DNA from: Streptomyces sp. G-G2
GTDB lineage: Bacteria; Actinomycetota; Actinomycetes; Streptomycetales; Streptomycetaceae
Length of the DNA: 64,000 nt
Direction: 5' to 3'
NCBI RefSeq assembly: GCF_030063135.1
Contig: NZ_JASISO010000025.1
Location: 53,798 to 117,797 of the forward strand
Shown here: piece by piece, positions 44,222-52,250 of the stretch
How the letters are laid out: every line of letters begins with the position of its first letter
Position numbering within the stretch: the stretch's first letter is position 1
Translations under genes and position numbers: made by a program
The notes under the pieces: model-generated
What the model was told of the DNA's origin: nothing
The model's input: only the letters and a program-made list of their open reading frames with translations
Databases searched by the model: none

Positions 44222-44436
44222 CAGGGGGTGGCTCCGTTCATGTGGGATGCCTCGGCGAGGTGGCGGATGCGGGCGGCTGTGGACCACTGGCTGTCGGCGA
44301 GCTCCCCGCACAGCTGGTTGGCGAGCTCGACGATCTCGGCAAGGGCCTGCTCGACGGTGAGCGGGAGGACAAGGGCGGAGCGGGTGCGGATCGAGCCCCG
44401 GTGGGCCGCAGGGGTGTAGGGCACGGCGTTCACCAT
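44221..44436 (-). CDS. Small phage early protein, helical, unknown
   Basis: 71 residues: VPYTPAAHRGSIRTRSALVLP then LTVEQALAEIVELANQLCGELADSQWSTAARIRHLAEASH, an amphipathic helical pair. Overlaps neighbours by one to four bases at both ends, so translation is coupled. Confidence 0.6.
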   Translation of the reverse strand: MVNAVPYTPAAHRGSIRTRSALVLPLTVEQALAEIVELANQLCGELADSQWSTAARIRHLAEASHMNGATP

Positions 44437-44543
44437 CAGCGGTTGTTGCAGCGGCAGGTGTTGGTGATGACGTTGAACCAGCTGTCGCAGGAGTTACACC
44501 AAATCGAGCCGGGGGCCGGTGCGGAGTCGGGATCGTGGGCCAT
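44436..44543 (-). CDS. Tiny zinc-cluster protein (35 residues)
   Basis: Start chosen at the ATG behind GAGGAAG. It carries WCNSCDSWF and TCRCNN, four cysteines in a C-x2-C, C-x-C arrangement suited to zinc. Its stop overlaps the next start. Typical phage micro-protein; function unknown. Confidence 0.6.
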   Translation of the reverse strand: MAHDPDSAPAPGSIWCNSCDSWFNVITNTCRCNNR

Positions 44544-44556
44544 GGTGTCTTCCTCG

Positions 44557-44877
44557 TCAGAATGTGCTGGGGAGGGTGGAGCGTGGGCCGTTGGGCGCGA
44601 GGGTGGCGACGATGAGTGCGAGGTCACGTGGCCGCCACAGGGCGGCCTCGAAGCCGCAGGCCGCCAAGTGGGTGAGCCACTCGCGTTGAGCGGGGCGCAC
44701 CTTGCCGGTGTCAGTCTTCAGCTCAACGAACAAGGTCCGGCGGGTCAGCGGGTGCCCGTACACCTCGTCGGGCCATCCTGCGTCGCTGCGCTGCGAGTTG
44801 TGCGTGTGGTAGACGAGGGTCCAGCCGCGGAGCAGGGCCAGTTGCCTCACGTGGCGGCGGAACTGCTCCTCGCTCAC
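44557..44877 (-). CDS. VRR-NUC-type nuclease
   Basis: 106 residues. FRRHVRQLALLRGWTLVYHTHNSQRSDAGWPDE, then LFVELKTDTGKVRPAQREWLTHL and a last ALWRPRDLALI. The D-x-G-x-P-D ... E-x-K ... Q-x-x-W pattern is the VRR-NUC (PD-D/ExK) core. Probably processes DNA junctions or ends during phage replication. Overlaps the upstream gene by 4 bases. Confidence 0.85.
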   Translation of the reverse strand: MSEEQFRRHVRQLALLRGWTLVYHTHNSQRSDAGWPDEVYGHPLTRRTLFVELKTDTGKVRPAQREWLTHLAACGFEAALWRPRDLALIVATLAPNGPRSTLPSTF

Positions 44878-45128
44878 TGCGCGTTCGCGGAGGGCCGGTA
44901 GGTCCAGCCCGCTATCGCTGCCTCAAGGACGGCGTAGTGCTCGGCGGCCTTCGGGTCCGGCTGCGGCGTGTAGACCAGTGCCGGCGGCCGGGGGTTCGCT
45001 CGGCGGTGCCGGTCGCGGAGGACGTCGTCGATCGAGTACCGCTCGCTGGTGAGTTCGGCGAGGGGGTGCCCGTACTGCTCCATGGCCTGTGCCTCTTCGA
45101 GGTCGTCATGGGTCGTGGTCGTAGGCAT
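44874..45128 (-). CDS. Small phage early protein, unknown
   Basis: 84 residues; ATG at 45128 is chosen because GGAG lies six bases upstream. PTTTTHDDLEEAQAMEQYGHPLAELTSERYSIDDVLRDRHR, then PDPKAAEHYAVLEAAIAGW. Acidic and helical, coupled to the nuclease gene. Possibly a nuclease partner. Confidence 0.6.
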   Translation of the reverse strand: MPTTTTHDDLEEAQAMEQYGHPLAELTSERYSIDDVLRDRHRRANPRPPALVYTPQPDPKAAEHYAVLEAAIAGWTYRPSANAQ

Positions 45129-45330
45129 CTGTTTCTCCATGGGTGGGCCGGGACCCGCAGTGGGGGCGGGTCCCGGCCGGAGGGGGTGGCTCGTATCTGA
45201 CGAGCCGGTCCGGGCGGGCTGGGCGCGGGGTGTCGCTGCCCGTCCGGAGGTGGGTGGGTATCGGGCCGTGCCTCTGGCCTGATGTGCAGGACCGTAACAC
45301 GGTTTTGTGTGGTGGCCTATTTCCTGCCTG

Positions 45331-45396
45331 TCAGTCGAGTTCAATCACGTCGTTGAGGTCGTAGAGCTGCGGCTTGCGCAAGCCGCTCCAGGTCAC
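45331..45396 (-). CDS. Possible 21-residue micro-ORF
   Basis: GTG start in GTGA overlap with the upstream short gene; encodes VTWSGLRKPQLYDLNDVIELD. The overlap and protein-like composition suggest it is translated, but the length leaves doubt. Confidence 0.3.
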   Translation of the reverse strand: MTWSGLRKPQLYDLNDVIELD

Positions 45397-45518
45397 GGCC
45401 ACAGTCGGTCACCGGTGAATGGGTCCGTCGCGTAGCCGGAGACCTCACCGGGGATGCGGATGTGGCGGCTGGGGCCGGTGCTACTCGGGGTGACGGCGGT
45501 GCCGACTTCGTACTCCAT
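45393..45518 (-). CDS. Short phage protein (41 residues)
   Basis: ATG start directly after the stop region of the gene at 45522. Encodes MEYEVGTAVTPSSTGPSRHI, then IPGEVSGYATDPFTGDRLW. Beta-rich, no family seen; adjacent to two other small early genes on the same strand. Confidence 0.5.
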   Translation of the reverse strand: MEYEVGTAVTPSSTGPSRHIRIPGEVSGYATDPFTGDRLWP

Positions 45519-45521
45519 GGT

Positions 45522-45794
45522 TCAGTCCTTCTGTGTTCGGGTGGTGGCAATGAGTTCCAGGCCGCGGCCCCATTCGGGGGTGACGGGCTCATTGAAGGCG
45601 CAGCCGCTGGCCTGCCCTTCCAGGTCGGTCGCGATCCAGTCGCCGGGGCCGCCGGCGGCGGGGCGCTCGAAGTGCTGGACGCCTCCGCCGTCCAGAGTGA
45701 TGGCCAGGCGGCGGCTGCCGGTGGCTGTGGCGAACACGGCAAAGCCGCTGCCGGTGGTGAGGGCTTCGTGGGTGAGGACGTCGCCGAGATTCAT
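45522..45794 (-). CDS. Small phage early protein, unknown
   Basis: 90 residues, ATG behind AAGGA. MNLGDVLTHEALTTGSGFAVFATATGSRRLAITLDGGG, then HFERPAAGGPGDWIATDLEG. Beta-sheet-like pattern. No family recognised. Confidence 0.6.
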   Translation of the reverse strand: MNLGDVLTHEALTTGSGFAVFATATGSRRLAITLDGGGVQHFERPAAGGPGDWIATDLEGQASGCAFNEPVTPEWGRGLELIATTRTQKD

Positions 45795-45829
45795 TGCAGA
45801 TCCTTCTATGGGTGATGGCCTATTTATGG

Positions 45830-46072
45830 TCAGTAGAGGGCGCCGAAGCCGTCGCAGGTCTCGCACGTGTCATCGGTGGCGGGGCTCACGCCGTCCTCAC
45901 AGTCCTTGCAGTCGATGCGGCGCCCGATGCCGTGGCACTCGGCGCACTCGCGCGTCTGCTCGTGCGGCCCGTGGAGGTAGACCTCCCATCCCAGTCCGTC
46001 GCAGCTCTCGCACTCGGGCGCCTCGAAGTCGAAAGTGTCGGCACAGATAACGGGGGAGTGGGTGAGCGGCAT
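45830..46072 (-). CDS. DnaJ-type zinc-finger-like small protein
   Basis: 80 residues with repeated C-x-x-C-x-G-x-G units: CESCDGLGW, CAECHGIGR, CKDCEDG and CETCDGFG, as in the DnaJ cysteine-rich region. First gene after one of the two twin promoters. May bind protein or nucleic acid; common in phage early regions. Confidence 0.7.
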   Translation of the reverse strand: MPLTHSPVICADTFDFEAPECESCDGLGWEVYLHGPHEQTRECAECHGIGRRIDCKDCEDGVSPATDDTCETCDGFGALY

Positions 46073-46121
46073 TCAGGTCTCCTCTCGCAGTGAAGGCGAC
46101 CACCGCCCTCCTTGTATCTTG

Positions 46122-46149
46122 ATTCTACTATGCATCAGGGGGGTGTCCA
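46122..46149 (-). promoter_or_regulatory. Twin early promoter copy 1
   Basis: Minus strand: -35 TGGACA (46144-46149), 16-base spacer ending CATAG, -10 TAGAAT (46122-46127), then an AAGGAGG ribosome site. Nearly identical to the element at 48323-48350. Confidence 0.7.
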
Positions 46150-46169
46150 GCCCCTCCGAAAGCGCCGCC

Positions 46170-47033
46170 CTACACCCGCCCGTGCTCCAGCAGCGCGGCA
46201 GCGACCCCTTGAATCTGTTCATCGGTCCACTGGGACCCCGTCAAGGACAGGCGCACCGGGCCCTCGTGGTCGCCCGAGATCGTCATCCCCGACCTTCCCC
46301 GCGCGGCCACGCGCCGGCCCGAACCGTCGCCGGTCAGCGCCAGCCTGCGCCCCCTCACCTGCGTGGGCTCGTCGTCCAGTACCTCGGGCACCTGATGGCC
46401 GATCGCGTTGAGCAGCCGCTCGTCGTGCCTGCACCCACCCGGACAGACCACCAGGCAGGCGCCCTGGCCCGTCACGAGGAGCACGTGTCGTACGGACGCC
46501 CCGGCCCGAGTCCGGATCTCGACGTGCGGGGCCGGAGCCCAGCTCGTGCGGTGCATCCAGAAGCCCTCACCGATCTCATCGCGCCGAGCGCGGCCAAGAT
46601 CCCAGCCCTGCAGCCGGGTCAGTCGACCCCAAGTCCACGGCTGCCCGTGCTGCTGGTAGTCGGGGTCAGCAGCATCGTCGGTCATCCACAGCGATGTGGT
46701 CCGGCCTCCGGAGAACGGCGCTCCCGCCTCGTACGCCGTCTCGACGCGGACTAGGACGAGCGGCGAGTTGAAGGACACCTGTTCAGCCGCAGCCGCCAGG
46801 CCCGTCCATAGCGGGCAGCGGGCGCAGGCGTAAGGCTGCGTCTGGGTGCACGGGCCGAAGCCGCCCCACCGGGCGCGTCTGGTGTCGAAGCTCTCGCGCA
46901 GCGTGGCGTATGACCGCGGCCGCAGGGCGCATTGCGGCCCTCCGGCGCCCATGTGCGCGTTGAGCGACAGGCGATTCCACCCCTTGCCGTCCACGGGGCG
47001 CGACGGTGAGGGTTCGGGAGGGAACGCCGGCAT
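46170..47033 (-). CDS. Phage early protein with Trp/Cys-rich region, unknown
   Basis: 287 residues from an ATG in ATGA overlap with the previous gene. RPVDGKGWNRLSLNAHMGAGGPQCALRPRS, then GPCTQTQPYACARCPLWTG (cysteine cluster) and ASVRHVLLVTGQGACLVVCPGGC. The C-terminal half ends LSLTGSQWTDEQIQGVAAALLEHGRV. Cysteine pairs suggest metal binding. No family recognised. Confidence 0.6.
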   Translation of the reverse strand: MPAFPPEPSPSRPVDGKGWNRLSLNAHMGAGGPQCALRPRSYATLRESFDTRRARWGGFGPCTQTQPYACARCPLWTGLAAAAEQVSFNSPLVLVRVETAYEAGAPFSGGRTTSLWMTDDAADPDYQQHGQPWTWGRLTRLQGWDLGRARRDEIGEGFWMHRTSWAPAPHVEIRTRAGASVRHVLLVTGQGACLVVCPGGCRHDERLLNAIGHQVPEVLDDEPTQVRGRRLALTGDGSGRRVAARGRSGMTISGDHEGPVRLSLTGSQWTDEQIQGVAAALLEHGRV

Positions 47034-47251
47034 CAGAACAGCCCCTCCTGGCCGGGGTCCGGGGTGGCCTGCTTGGTGCGCTCCTTCTTCGGTGGCGGGG
47101 TGTCGCCGAACAGGGCTTCCGTGCCGAAGGAGTCGGTGGTGGCATAGATGCGTTTCGGGCCGGAGCTGACGGGGAGCACGGCTGGGGCGTTGGCGTCGAA
47201 GTCGCTGTGCGGCATCGCGGTCCAGGCGGGGCCGGCGGGCGGCGGGGTCAT
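47033..47251 (-). CDS. Small phage early protein, unknown
   Basis: 72 residues; the second ATG is used because AGGAG lies six bases before it. Ends KKERTKQATPDPGQEGLF. The C-terminal G-x-L-F tail resembles sliding-clamp binding motifs (QxxLF: QEGLF), so it may contact the host DNA polymerase clamp; this is an inference. Confidence 0.55.
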   Translation of the reverse strand: MTPPPAGPAWTAMPHSDFDANAPAVLPVSSGPKRIYATTDSFGTEALFGDTPPPKKERTKQATPDPGQEGLF

Positions 47252-47325
47252 GGGCATCTCCTGTGCGAGGGCGGAGTGGCGGGCGAGGCGGGGCGGGGCG
47301 CATGGTGCGCCCCACCCCCGCAGCG

Positions 47326-48267
47326 TCAGGCCGCGACCGGCTCGCCCTTGTGCTCCTCGGCCTCGGCCTCCGGGTTGACGATCAGCTCAGCGGCCTCGGC
47401 GTGCGCCTTGGCCTGCTTGAGCTGCCACCGCGCCTTGGTCAGGGAGTCGGCCACCCGGTCCAGCTGCTCCAGGCGAGACCCGACCTGACCTTCGAGGGCC
47501 TGCGCCAGCTTGACCGGGTCCGTCTTGGCGATCTCGTCGAGCATGGCGCGGATCTGCTCGACGCGGTCGAGCGTTCCCCTGGTCTTCTTCTGGGTTGCGG
47601 CGCGCTCCTCGCGCTGCTGCTCGCTCATGTCCTCGACGACCATCAGGACGGCCTGGTCCTGCTGCTGCTTCATGGCGAAGGCGAAGTGCACGATCTCGTT
47701 GTCGGCCTTGAACTCCCCGCGAGCGAACTTGCCGAGCAGTGCGCCCTGGTTGGCGAGGCTGAGCGAGGCGATCTGAACAGCGGCCGCCGTGCCGATCGCA
47801 CCGTCCTGTACGAGTTTCTGGAACTCGATGCGCAGGTCCAGCAGCGCGAGACGGAGCTTCACGTAGGCGGTGGTCTTGCCGAAGTCGGCGGCCACGCTTG
47901 CGACCGTGGCGCCGTCCTCCTCGTCCAGGATCCGCTGGTAGCCGTGGGCCTCCTCGAACGGGGTCATGTCCTCGCGGTTGACGTTCTCCGACATGGACCG
48001 CTTGAACCGCTTCAGTTCGTCCTGCTCCGAGATGATGGAGACCTTCACGGTCGTCTTCTCCAGGAGCGTCAGGGCGCGGTAGCGGCGCTCGCCGGAGACG
48101 ATTTCGTAGCCGCCCTTCTCGTTGTCCGGGGCTACCTCGATCGGCGCGATCTGCCCGTACTGCTTGATGGAGGCGGCCAGCTCCTTGATCGCGTCCTCGT
48201 TGAAGTAGTCGCGGGGCTGGTTCGGGTTCGGGCGGACCTGGCTCATCTTCACGGTGCGGTAGGTCAT
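47326..48267 (-). CDS. ParB/RepB-like partition protein
   Basis: 313 residues; ATG at 48267 has GGAG seven bases upstream. KMSQVRPNPNQPRDYFNEDAIKELAASIKQYGQIAPI, GGYEIVSGERRYRALTLLE (the ParB GERRxRA box), MSENVNREDMTPFEEAHGYQRILDEE, and a helix-turn-helix VASVAADFGKTTAYVKLRLALL. The C-terminus is a coiled coil. Acts on DNA as a clamp or as a phage transcription/replication factor. First gene after the second twin promoter. Confidence 0.88.
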   Translation of the reverse strand: MTYRTVKMSQVRPNPNQPRDYFNEDAIKELAASIKQYGQIAPIEVAPDNEKGGYEIVSGERRYRALTLLEKTTVKVSIISEQDELKRFKRSMSENVNREDMTPFEEAHGYQRILDEEDGATVASVAADFGKTTAYVKLRLALLDLRIEFQKLVQDGAIGTAAAVQIASLSLANQGALLGKFARGEFKADNEIVHFAFAMKQQQDQAVLMVVEDMSEQQREERAATQKKTRGTLDRVEQIRAMLDEIAKTDPVKLAQALEGQVGSRLEQLDRVADSLTKARWQLKQAKAHAEAAELIVNPEAEAEEHKGEPVAA

Positions 48268-48322
48268 TTCAGGCTCCAAGAGGTGTTTGGCTGTGGGCTT
48301 CCCTGCCCTTGCTTATACCTGA

Positions 48323-48350
48323 ATTCTACTATGTATGGGGAGGGTGTCCA
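48323..48350 (-). promoter_or_regulatory. Twin early promoter copy 2
   Basis: Minus strand: -35 TGGACA (48345-48350), 16-base spacer ending CATAG, -10 TAGAAT (48323-48328), about 55 bases before the ParB-like start. Same hexamers and spacing as the copy at 46122-46149. Confidence 0.7.
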
Positions 48351-48457
48351 GCCCCCGGAGATGAGGGCAACGTGACCTCGGCCACAACTGGTCGAGGCTG
48401 TGAACTGGGGAAACGCCGAGGGGCGCCGGATTTCTCCGACGCCCCTCGGCTTCCCCC

Positions 48458-48781
48458 TCATGCCGCGAGCGCGCGACCCCCGTCCACGCGCTCGCGCCAC
48501 TGCTGAACCTCGGTCGGCGCGCCCGCCGAGAGCGCCACCGAGCAGTCGATTGCCAGAGGGCATGCGGCGCACAGGCTCCCTGGCGCGCTGAACTTCCGGG
48601 AGCGCCGTTCGGCGCTGCGGCACGCCGCCTCGCTCCAGGCGATGGGGCGGGCGAGGGGACTCGCTTCGTGACCCAGGTCGCCGAGCGTCTGGAGCGCGGG
48701 CGAGCGGTCACCGATCGGCCCTTCGCCCGCCGACTGCCGCGGCTGCCTCGACAGCGCGATGATGCGCTGCACGTTAATCAC
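48458..48781 (-). CDS. WhiB-like iron-sulfur regulator, divergent
   Basis: 107 residues from a GTG. Cys54 (EAACRSAERR), Cys71 and Cys74 (SLCAACPLA), and Cys80 (AIDCSVAL) give C-x16-C-x2-C-x5-C, the Wbl cluster pattern. The usual GVWGG turn is not evident after it. Wbl proteins bind [4Fe-4S] and sigma region 4. Actinophages often carry them to redirect host transcription. First gene leftward from the control region. Confidence 0.75.
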   Translation of the reverse strand: MINVQRIIALSRQPRQSAGEGPIGDRSPALQTLGDLGHEASPLARPIAWSEAACRSAERRSRKFSAPGSLCAACPLAIDCSVALSAGAPTEVQQWRERVDGGRALAA

Positions 48782-49035
48782 AAGCCCCCCATGATGTTCA
48801 GCCCGCCGTGGTGGGCTTGCGTTACGTCCCGCCTCGGCCGTTCTGCCAGGGTGCGGCCGAGTGGGTCGACCGAAAGGTTATCCAGGTCAGCGGCCTGGCC
48901 GTAGCTCGATCGACCCGAGGCGTAACTGTCCAGCTGAGTGCGGCAAGGTCTCTCCGTGGTCGCGCTTGCGCTGGAGCCGGCGTCGGTCGACGGCGCCTCC
49001 AGGCAGGGTGCGCCATCCCCAAGAATCGGGTGATC

Positions 49036-49078
49036 GTTGACGATGTGACCATATGTCAACTACTCCCCGTCGTGTCAA
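49036..49078. promoter_or_regulatory. Probable repressor operator and divergent promoter region
   Basis: Contains GTTGAC ... GTCAAC as inverted repeats, an inner TGTGACCATATGTCAA near-palindrome and a further GTGTCAAAC. On the minus strand TTGACA hexamers suit a promoter for the WhiB/ParB side. It lies between divergent early and repressor genes, as in phage switches. Confidence 0.55.
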
Positions 49079-49184
49079 ACAAGAGAGGCAAGTCTTACCC
49101 CTGCCGGGCTGACCCTGGAAAACAGATGAGACACTGGGGCGGTACAAGCCCTGTGCCCCGACGGTGGGCGAGAGAGAGGTGACC

Positions 49185-49691
49185 ATGAGCAAGGAAGCCC
49201 CCGCCAGCCGCACGATCGGCGAGAAACTCGACTACCTGATCAAGGCGCTGCACCCGCAGGGTCGAGGTCCTTACGTGAGCCGAGAGATCGAGGCCCTGAT
49301 CAAGCAGAGGGCGGCCGACGGCGACCCGACGGTGACGCACGCCACGATCAGCAACATCCGAAGCGGCAAGATCACCAATCCCGGCGCTGACTCCCTCCGC
49401 GCCCTCGCCTCGTTCTTCGGCGTCCCTGTTGGCTACTTCTTCGACGATGCGGTGAGCGGGCCGATCGACGAGCGGATCCGCGAAATCAAGGGCGATGTGG
49501 ATCGTGCCGCCGCCGGCGAAGATCTCGCAAATGCCCTAGAGGACAAGGAAGTTCGGGCCGTCCTATTCCGGCTCGGCGGTTTGTCGACAACTGCCCTGCG
49601 CGGCATCAAGGGCATGGTCGACACGTACCGGGCCGCCGAAGGCCTACCAAGGGTGAATTCGAAGACGGTCAAGGGTCGCAGCCCCGAGTAA
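49185..49691 (+). CDS. XRE-family prophage repressor
   Basis: 168 residues; ATG behind GAGAGGTG. SRTIGEKLDYLIKALHPQGRGPYVSREIEALIKQ, then VTHATISNIRSGKITNPGADSLRALASFFGVPVGYFFDD, an XRE fold with recognition helix HATISNIRSG. The C-terminus has LSTTALRGIKGMVDTYRAAEGLP, seen in Streptomyces regulators paired with ImmA-like proteases. Presumed lysogeny repressor acting at the operator upstream. Confidence 0.82.
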   Translation: MSKEAPASRTIGEKLDYLIKALHPQGRGPYVSREIEALIKQRAADGDPTVTHATISNIRSGKITNPGADSLRALASFFGVPVGYFFDDAVSGPIDERIREIKGDVDRAAAGEDLANALEDKEVRAVLFRLGGLSTTALRGIKGMVDTYRAAEGLPRVNSKTVKGRSPE

Positions 49692-49797
49692 CCATGGGGA
49701 GGCCCCGGTTCCACCTTCAACCATCCGGCGCATACAGTTGGTCAGCCACAGAGTGCTGATCTCTGGGGGGCGTACGCGATCACGGTGAGGACGGGGA

Positions 49798-50457
49798 ATG
49801 TTCTGGGCAAGGGGGAAGAAGTCTCTGACGGCCATCGTCGGCGGCCTTCATATTCCTGAGCCTTTTGACCTCCAGGACTTCTGCGATTCGATTGCGAACC
49901 TGCGGGGGAGGCCATTGATCCTGATCCCCGTAGAAGCCGGTCCCGCAACGGAACTCCCGTGTGGCCTCTGGCTGGGCCTGGACGACGCTGACCTCGTCTT
50001 CTACGACGCATCAGCACCCGACTTCCTTCGAGCGCAGATCGTGCTCCATGAGGTATCGCACATGCTGCTCGGGCACACAGCACCTGAGCTTGGGGACCCC
50101 GACCTCGACGGGGCGCACATCCTTGGCCAGGTGGTCGCGCAGCTGAACGGACCCACAGGCGATGAACCTGCGGCGTCGGCGTCAGAGGCACTGCGTTCAG
50201 AAGCGGCTCGTGTCCGCGCCTCGGCCGCCGAAGTGAAAGTCCTGGACAGCGAGATGGGGTTCTCCCCGGACCGCATCGCCAGCCTGCTCGCCCGGACGGG
50301 ATTCCGCAGCAGGCAAGAACGAGATGCCGAAACTCTGGCGACTCTCATCCTGGAAAGGGCGAGCCGTCGGCCAGAAGTCAAAAGCAAAAGCAGAGAGGCG
50401 GGGGGTGTTGTGGGCCGTCTCAACGACGCGTTCGGGCACCCCGCACGACGCAAGTAA
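49798..50457 (+). CDS. ImmA/IrrE-type metalloprotease-like protein
   Basis: 219 residues. Central HEVSHMLLGH (HExxH zinc site) preceded by AQIVL, with upstream FDLQDFCDSIANLRGRPLILIPV and downstream helical region SLLARTGFRSRQERDAETLATLIL. ImmA-like enzymes cleave the neighbouring XRE repressor upon a signal, so it may trigger induction. Its stop overlaps the next start (TAATG). Confidence 0.82.
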   Translation: MFWARGKKSLTAIVGGLHIPEPFDLQDFCDSIANLRGRPLILIPVEAGPATELPCGLWLGLDDADLVFYDASAPDFLRAQIVLHEVSHMLLGHTAPELGDPDLDGAHILGQVVAQLNGPTGDEPAASASEALRSEAARVRASAAEVKVLDSEMGFSPDRIASLLARTGFRSRQERDAETLATLILERASRRPEVKSKSREAGGVVGRLNDAFGHPARRK

Positions 50458-51599
50458 TGAATATGATCAAGCTGACCACCGTCATCCTGCTATGGCTGGT
50501 GGTCCTGTGGCGGTTTCCCGCCGCCATGCGGAACCCGCGTCAGCGCGCCATGTGGCTGGCATTCCTAGGATTGTCCGCCGCAGCGACAACATCCGTCCCC
50601 GCCGCGGGACTCTTCATCGACGACATGCTGGGCGCGCACAACGCCTCAGTCCTGGTCAAGCACATCGTTGGGATCGTAGCCATCGCGGCCGTTCTCGAAT
50701 TCGTGACGGCCATGTCCAACCCCCGCTTCCTCGAGCGGTCCCGGCCGTACAACGTTGCAGGCGCTCTTGCCGTCGCAGCAGTCATGACCGGCCTCTTCAT
50801 CGCCACTGAACAGCCGACGAGGGTCACCAACTTCTACGAGGCCTACCGGGACTCGCTGCCTGCGCTCGGCTACTCGCTGACATTCGTCATATACCTGGGT
50901 GCGGCCATGTTCTTCGCCTCGTGGATGTGCCTGTCCGCGGCACGGCTCGCCGCGCGCAGCTGGCTGCGGGCGGGGCTGCGCCTGCTGGGTATCGGAACGG
51001 GCCTCGGCATGGTCTACGGACTGCTGCGCGCAGCGCACCTCGGCTACCAGATGCTGGACAAGGACTTCCCCCTCGGCGAAGCACAATTCCAGCCTCTGGC
51101 CGACGCGGTGCAGTACCTCGCGATCATTCTGATCATCCTCGGGAACGCGGTAGCCCCCGTAGATGTCCTGTGCAGCGCGCACCAGGACTGGACGGCAGTA
51201 CGTCGCCTCCGTCCCCTGTGGCGTGACCTGACTACCGTGGTGCCGGAAGTGGTCCTGGCCGCGCCCCTGGGGCGCAATCCCCGTATCCAACTCCACCGTG
51301 TCGTCATCGAGATCCGCGATGCTGCTTCGGCCCTCGCCCCCTACATTCCTGACGCGCTCCGGCAGCGGGGCGACGGTGGCGGCGACACAGCGATCCAGGC
51401 GTCGGGCCTCCACGCGGCCCGGCACGCCAAGATCCGCGGGCATCATCCAGCGGACGCGGCAGCAGACCAGATCTCGATCAACGAGGCGGCGGTCGACCTG
51501 GATGAACTCGACTTCGACGCCGAGGTGCAACGTCTTACCGCCCTTGCTGACGCCTACAAGACGGCCGGCACCGCCAGCTCCACGAGGACCTCATCATGA
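50457..51599 (+). CDS. MAB_1171c-like multi-pass membrane protein
   Basis: 380 residues; seven hydrophobic segments in the first 240 residues (for example LTTVILLWLVVLWRFP, IVAIAAVLEFV, AGALAVAAVMTGLFIA, YSLTFVIYLGAAMFF) then a cytoplasmic domain with LRPLWRDLTTVVPEVVL, LHRVVIEIRDAASALAPYI. This is the layout of MAB_1171c/DUF6545 proteins. Often found after XRE-ImmA pairs in Streptomyces; possibly the signal receptor or an effector. Confidence 0.8.
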   Translation: MNMIKLTTVILLWLVVLWRFPAAMRNPRQRAMWLAFLGLSAAATTSVPAAGLFIDDMLGAHNASVLVKHIVGIVAIAAVLEFVTAMSNPRFLERSRPYNVAGALAVAAVMTGLFIATEQPTRVTNFYEAYRDSLPALGYSLTFVIYLGAAMFFASWMCLSAARLAARSWLRAGLRLLGIGTGLGMVYGLLRAAHLGYQMLDKDFPLGEAQFQPLADAVQYLAIILIILGNAVAPVDVLCSAHQDWTAVRRLRPLWRDLTTVVPEVVLAAPLGRNPRIQLHRVVIEIRDAASALAPYIPDALRQRGDGGGDTAIQASGLHAARHAKIRGHHPADAAADQISINEAAVDLDELDFDAEVQRLTALADAYKTAGTASSTRTSS

Positions 51600-52198
51600 C
51601 CACACCGACCCTCACCGAACCCAGCACCCGCACGGTGGTGGCCCAACGGGTCACTGACGCTCTCGAACCGAAGAACTGGCTGCTTGTGATCACCCTCGCG
51701 GTGGGCTGGCACGCGGCAGGTTGGTCTGGGGTGGCTTGGGGCGTCGTCGCTGGAATCTTCTCCGGCGTTCTTCCGATTCTGTGGATCAAGTGGGGTGAAC
51801 GCCGCAAGCTGTGGGGGGACCGTCACATCCGGCGGAGGCAGGACCGGCTTCTGGTCATCCCCGGGATCATGGTCTCCGTGGGATCTGGCATCGCCGTGAT
51901 GGTTGCCTTCGACGCCCCGCGTGAACTGCTGGCCCTGGTTGCCGCCATGATGGCGGCCCTCGCCGCGTTCCTGCTCGTGACCACCGTCTGGAAGATCTCG
52001 TTCCACACGGCTGTGCCTGCCGGGGCCGTGGCAGTGGCCTCGCTCGCGTTCGGGTGGTGGGCTCTCGTCGCCGTGCCGCTCGTCGCGATAATCGGCTGGA
52101 GCCGCCTCGTGCTCTCCGCGCACACTTTCGCCCAGGTCGTCGCAGGCGCCGCCGCGGGAGCTGGAATCGCGGCCGCCGTATTCATGTGGCTGCGCTGA
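51596..52198 (+). CDS. PAP2-superfamily-like membrane protein, degenerate
   Basis: 200 residues in ATGA overlap with the gene before. Several transmembrane segments. Motif remnants: GDRHIRRRQDR (KxxxxxxRP position), KISFHTAVPAG (PSGH position), and WSRLVLSAHTFAQVVAG (SRxxxxxHxxxD, with Gln where the family has Asp). So the phosphatase site is altered. Fourth gene of the repressor unit. Confidence 0.75.
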   Translation: MTTPTLTEPSTRTVVAQRVTDALEPKNWLLVITLAVGWHAAGWSGVAWGVVAGIFSGVLPILWIKWGERRKLWGDRHIRRRQDRLLVIPGIMVSVGSGIAVMVAFDAPRELLALVAAMMAALAAFLLVTTVWKISFHTAVPAGAVAVASLAFGWWALVAVPLVAIIGWSRLVLSAHTFAQVVAGAAAGAGIAAAVFMWLR

Positions 52199-52250
52199 CG
52201 CAGGGGCTCCGGCGCGCATCGCTGCGCCCGAGCCAATCCGCGCTGCCCGT

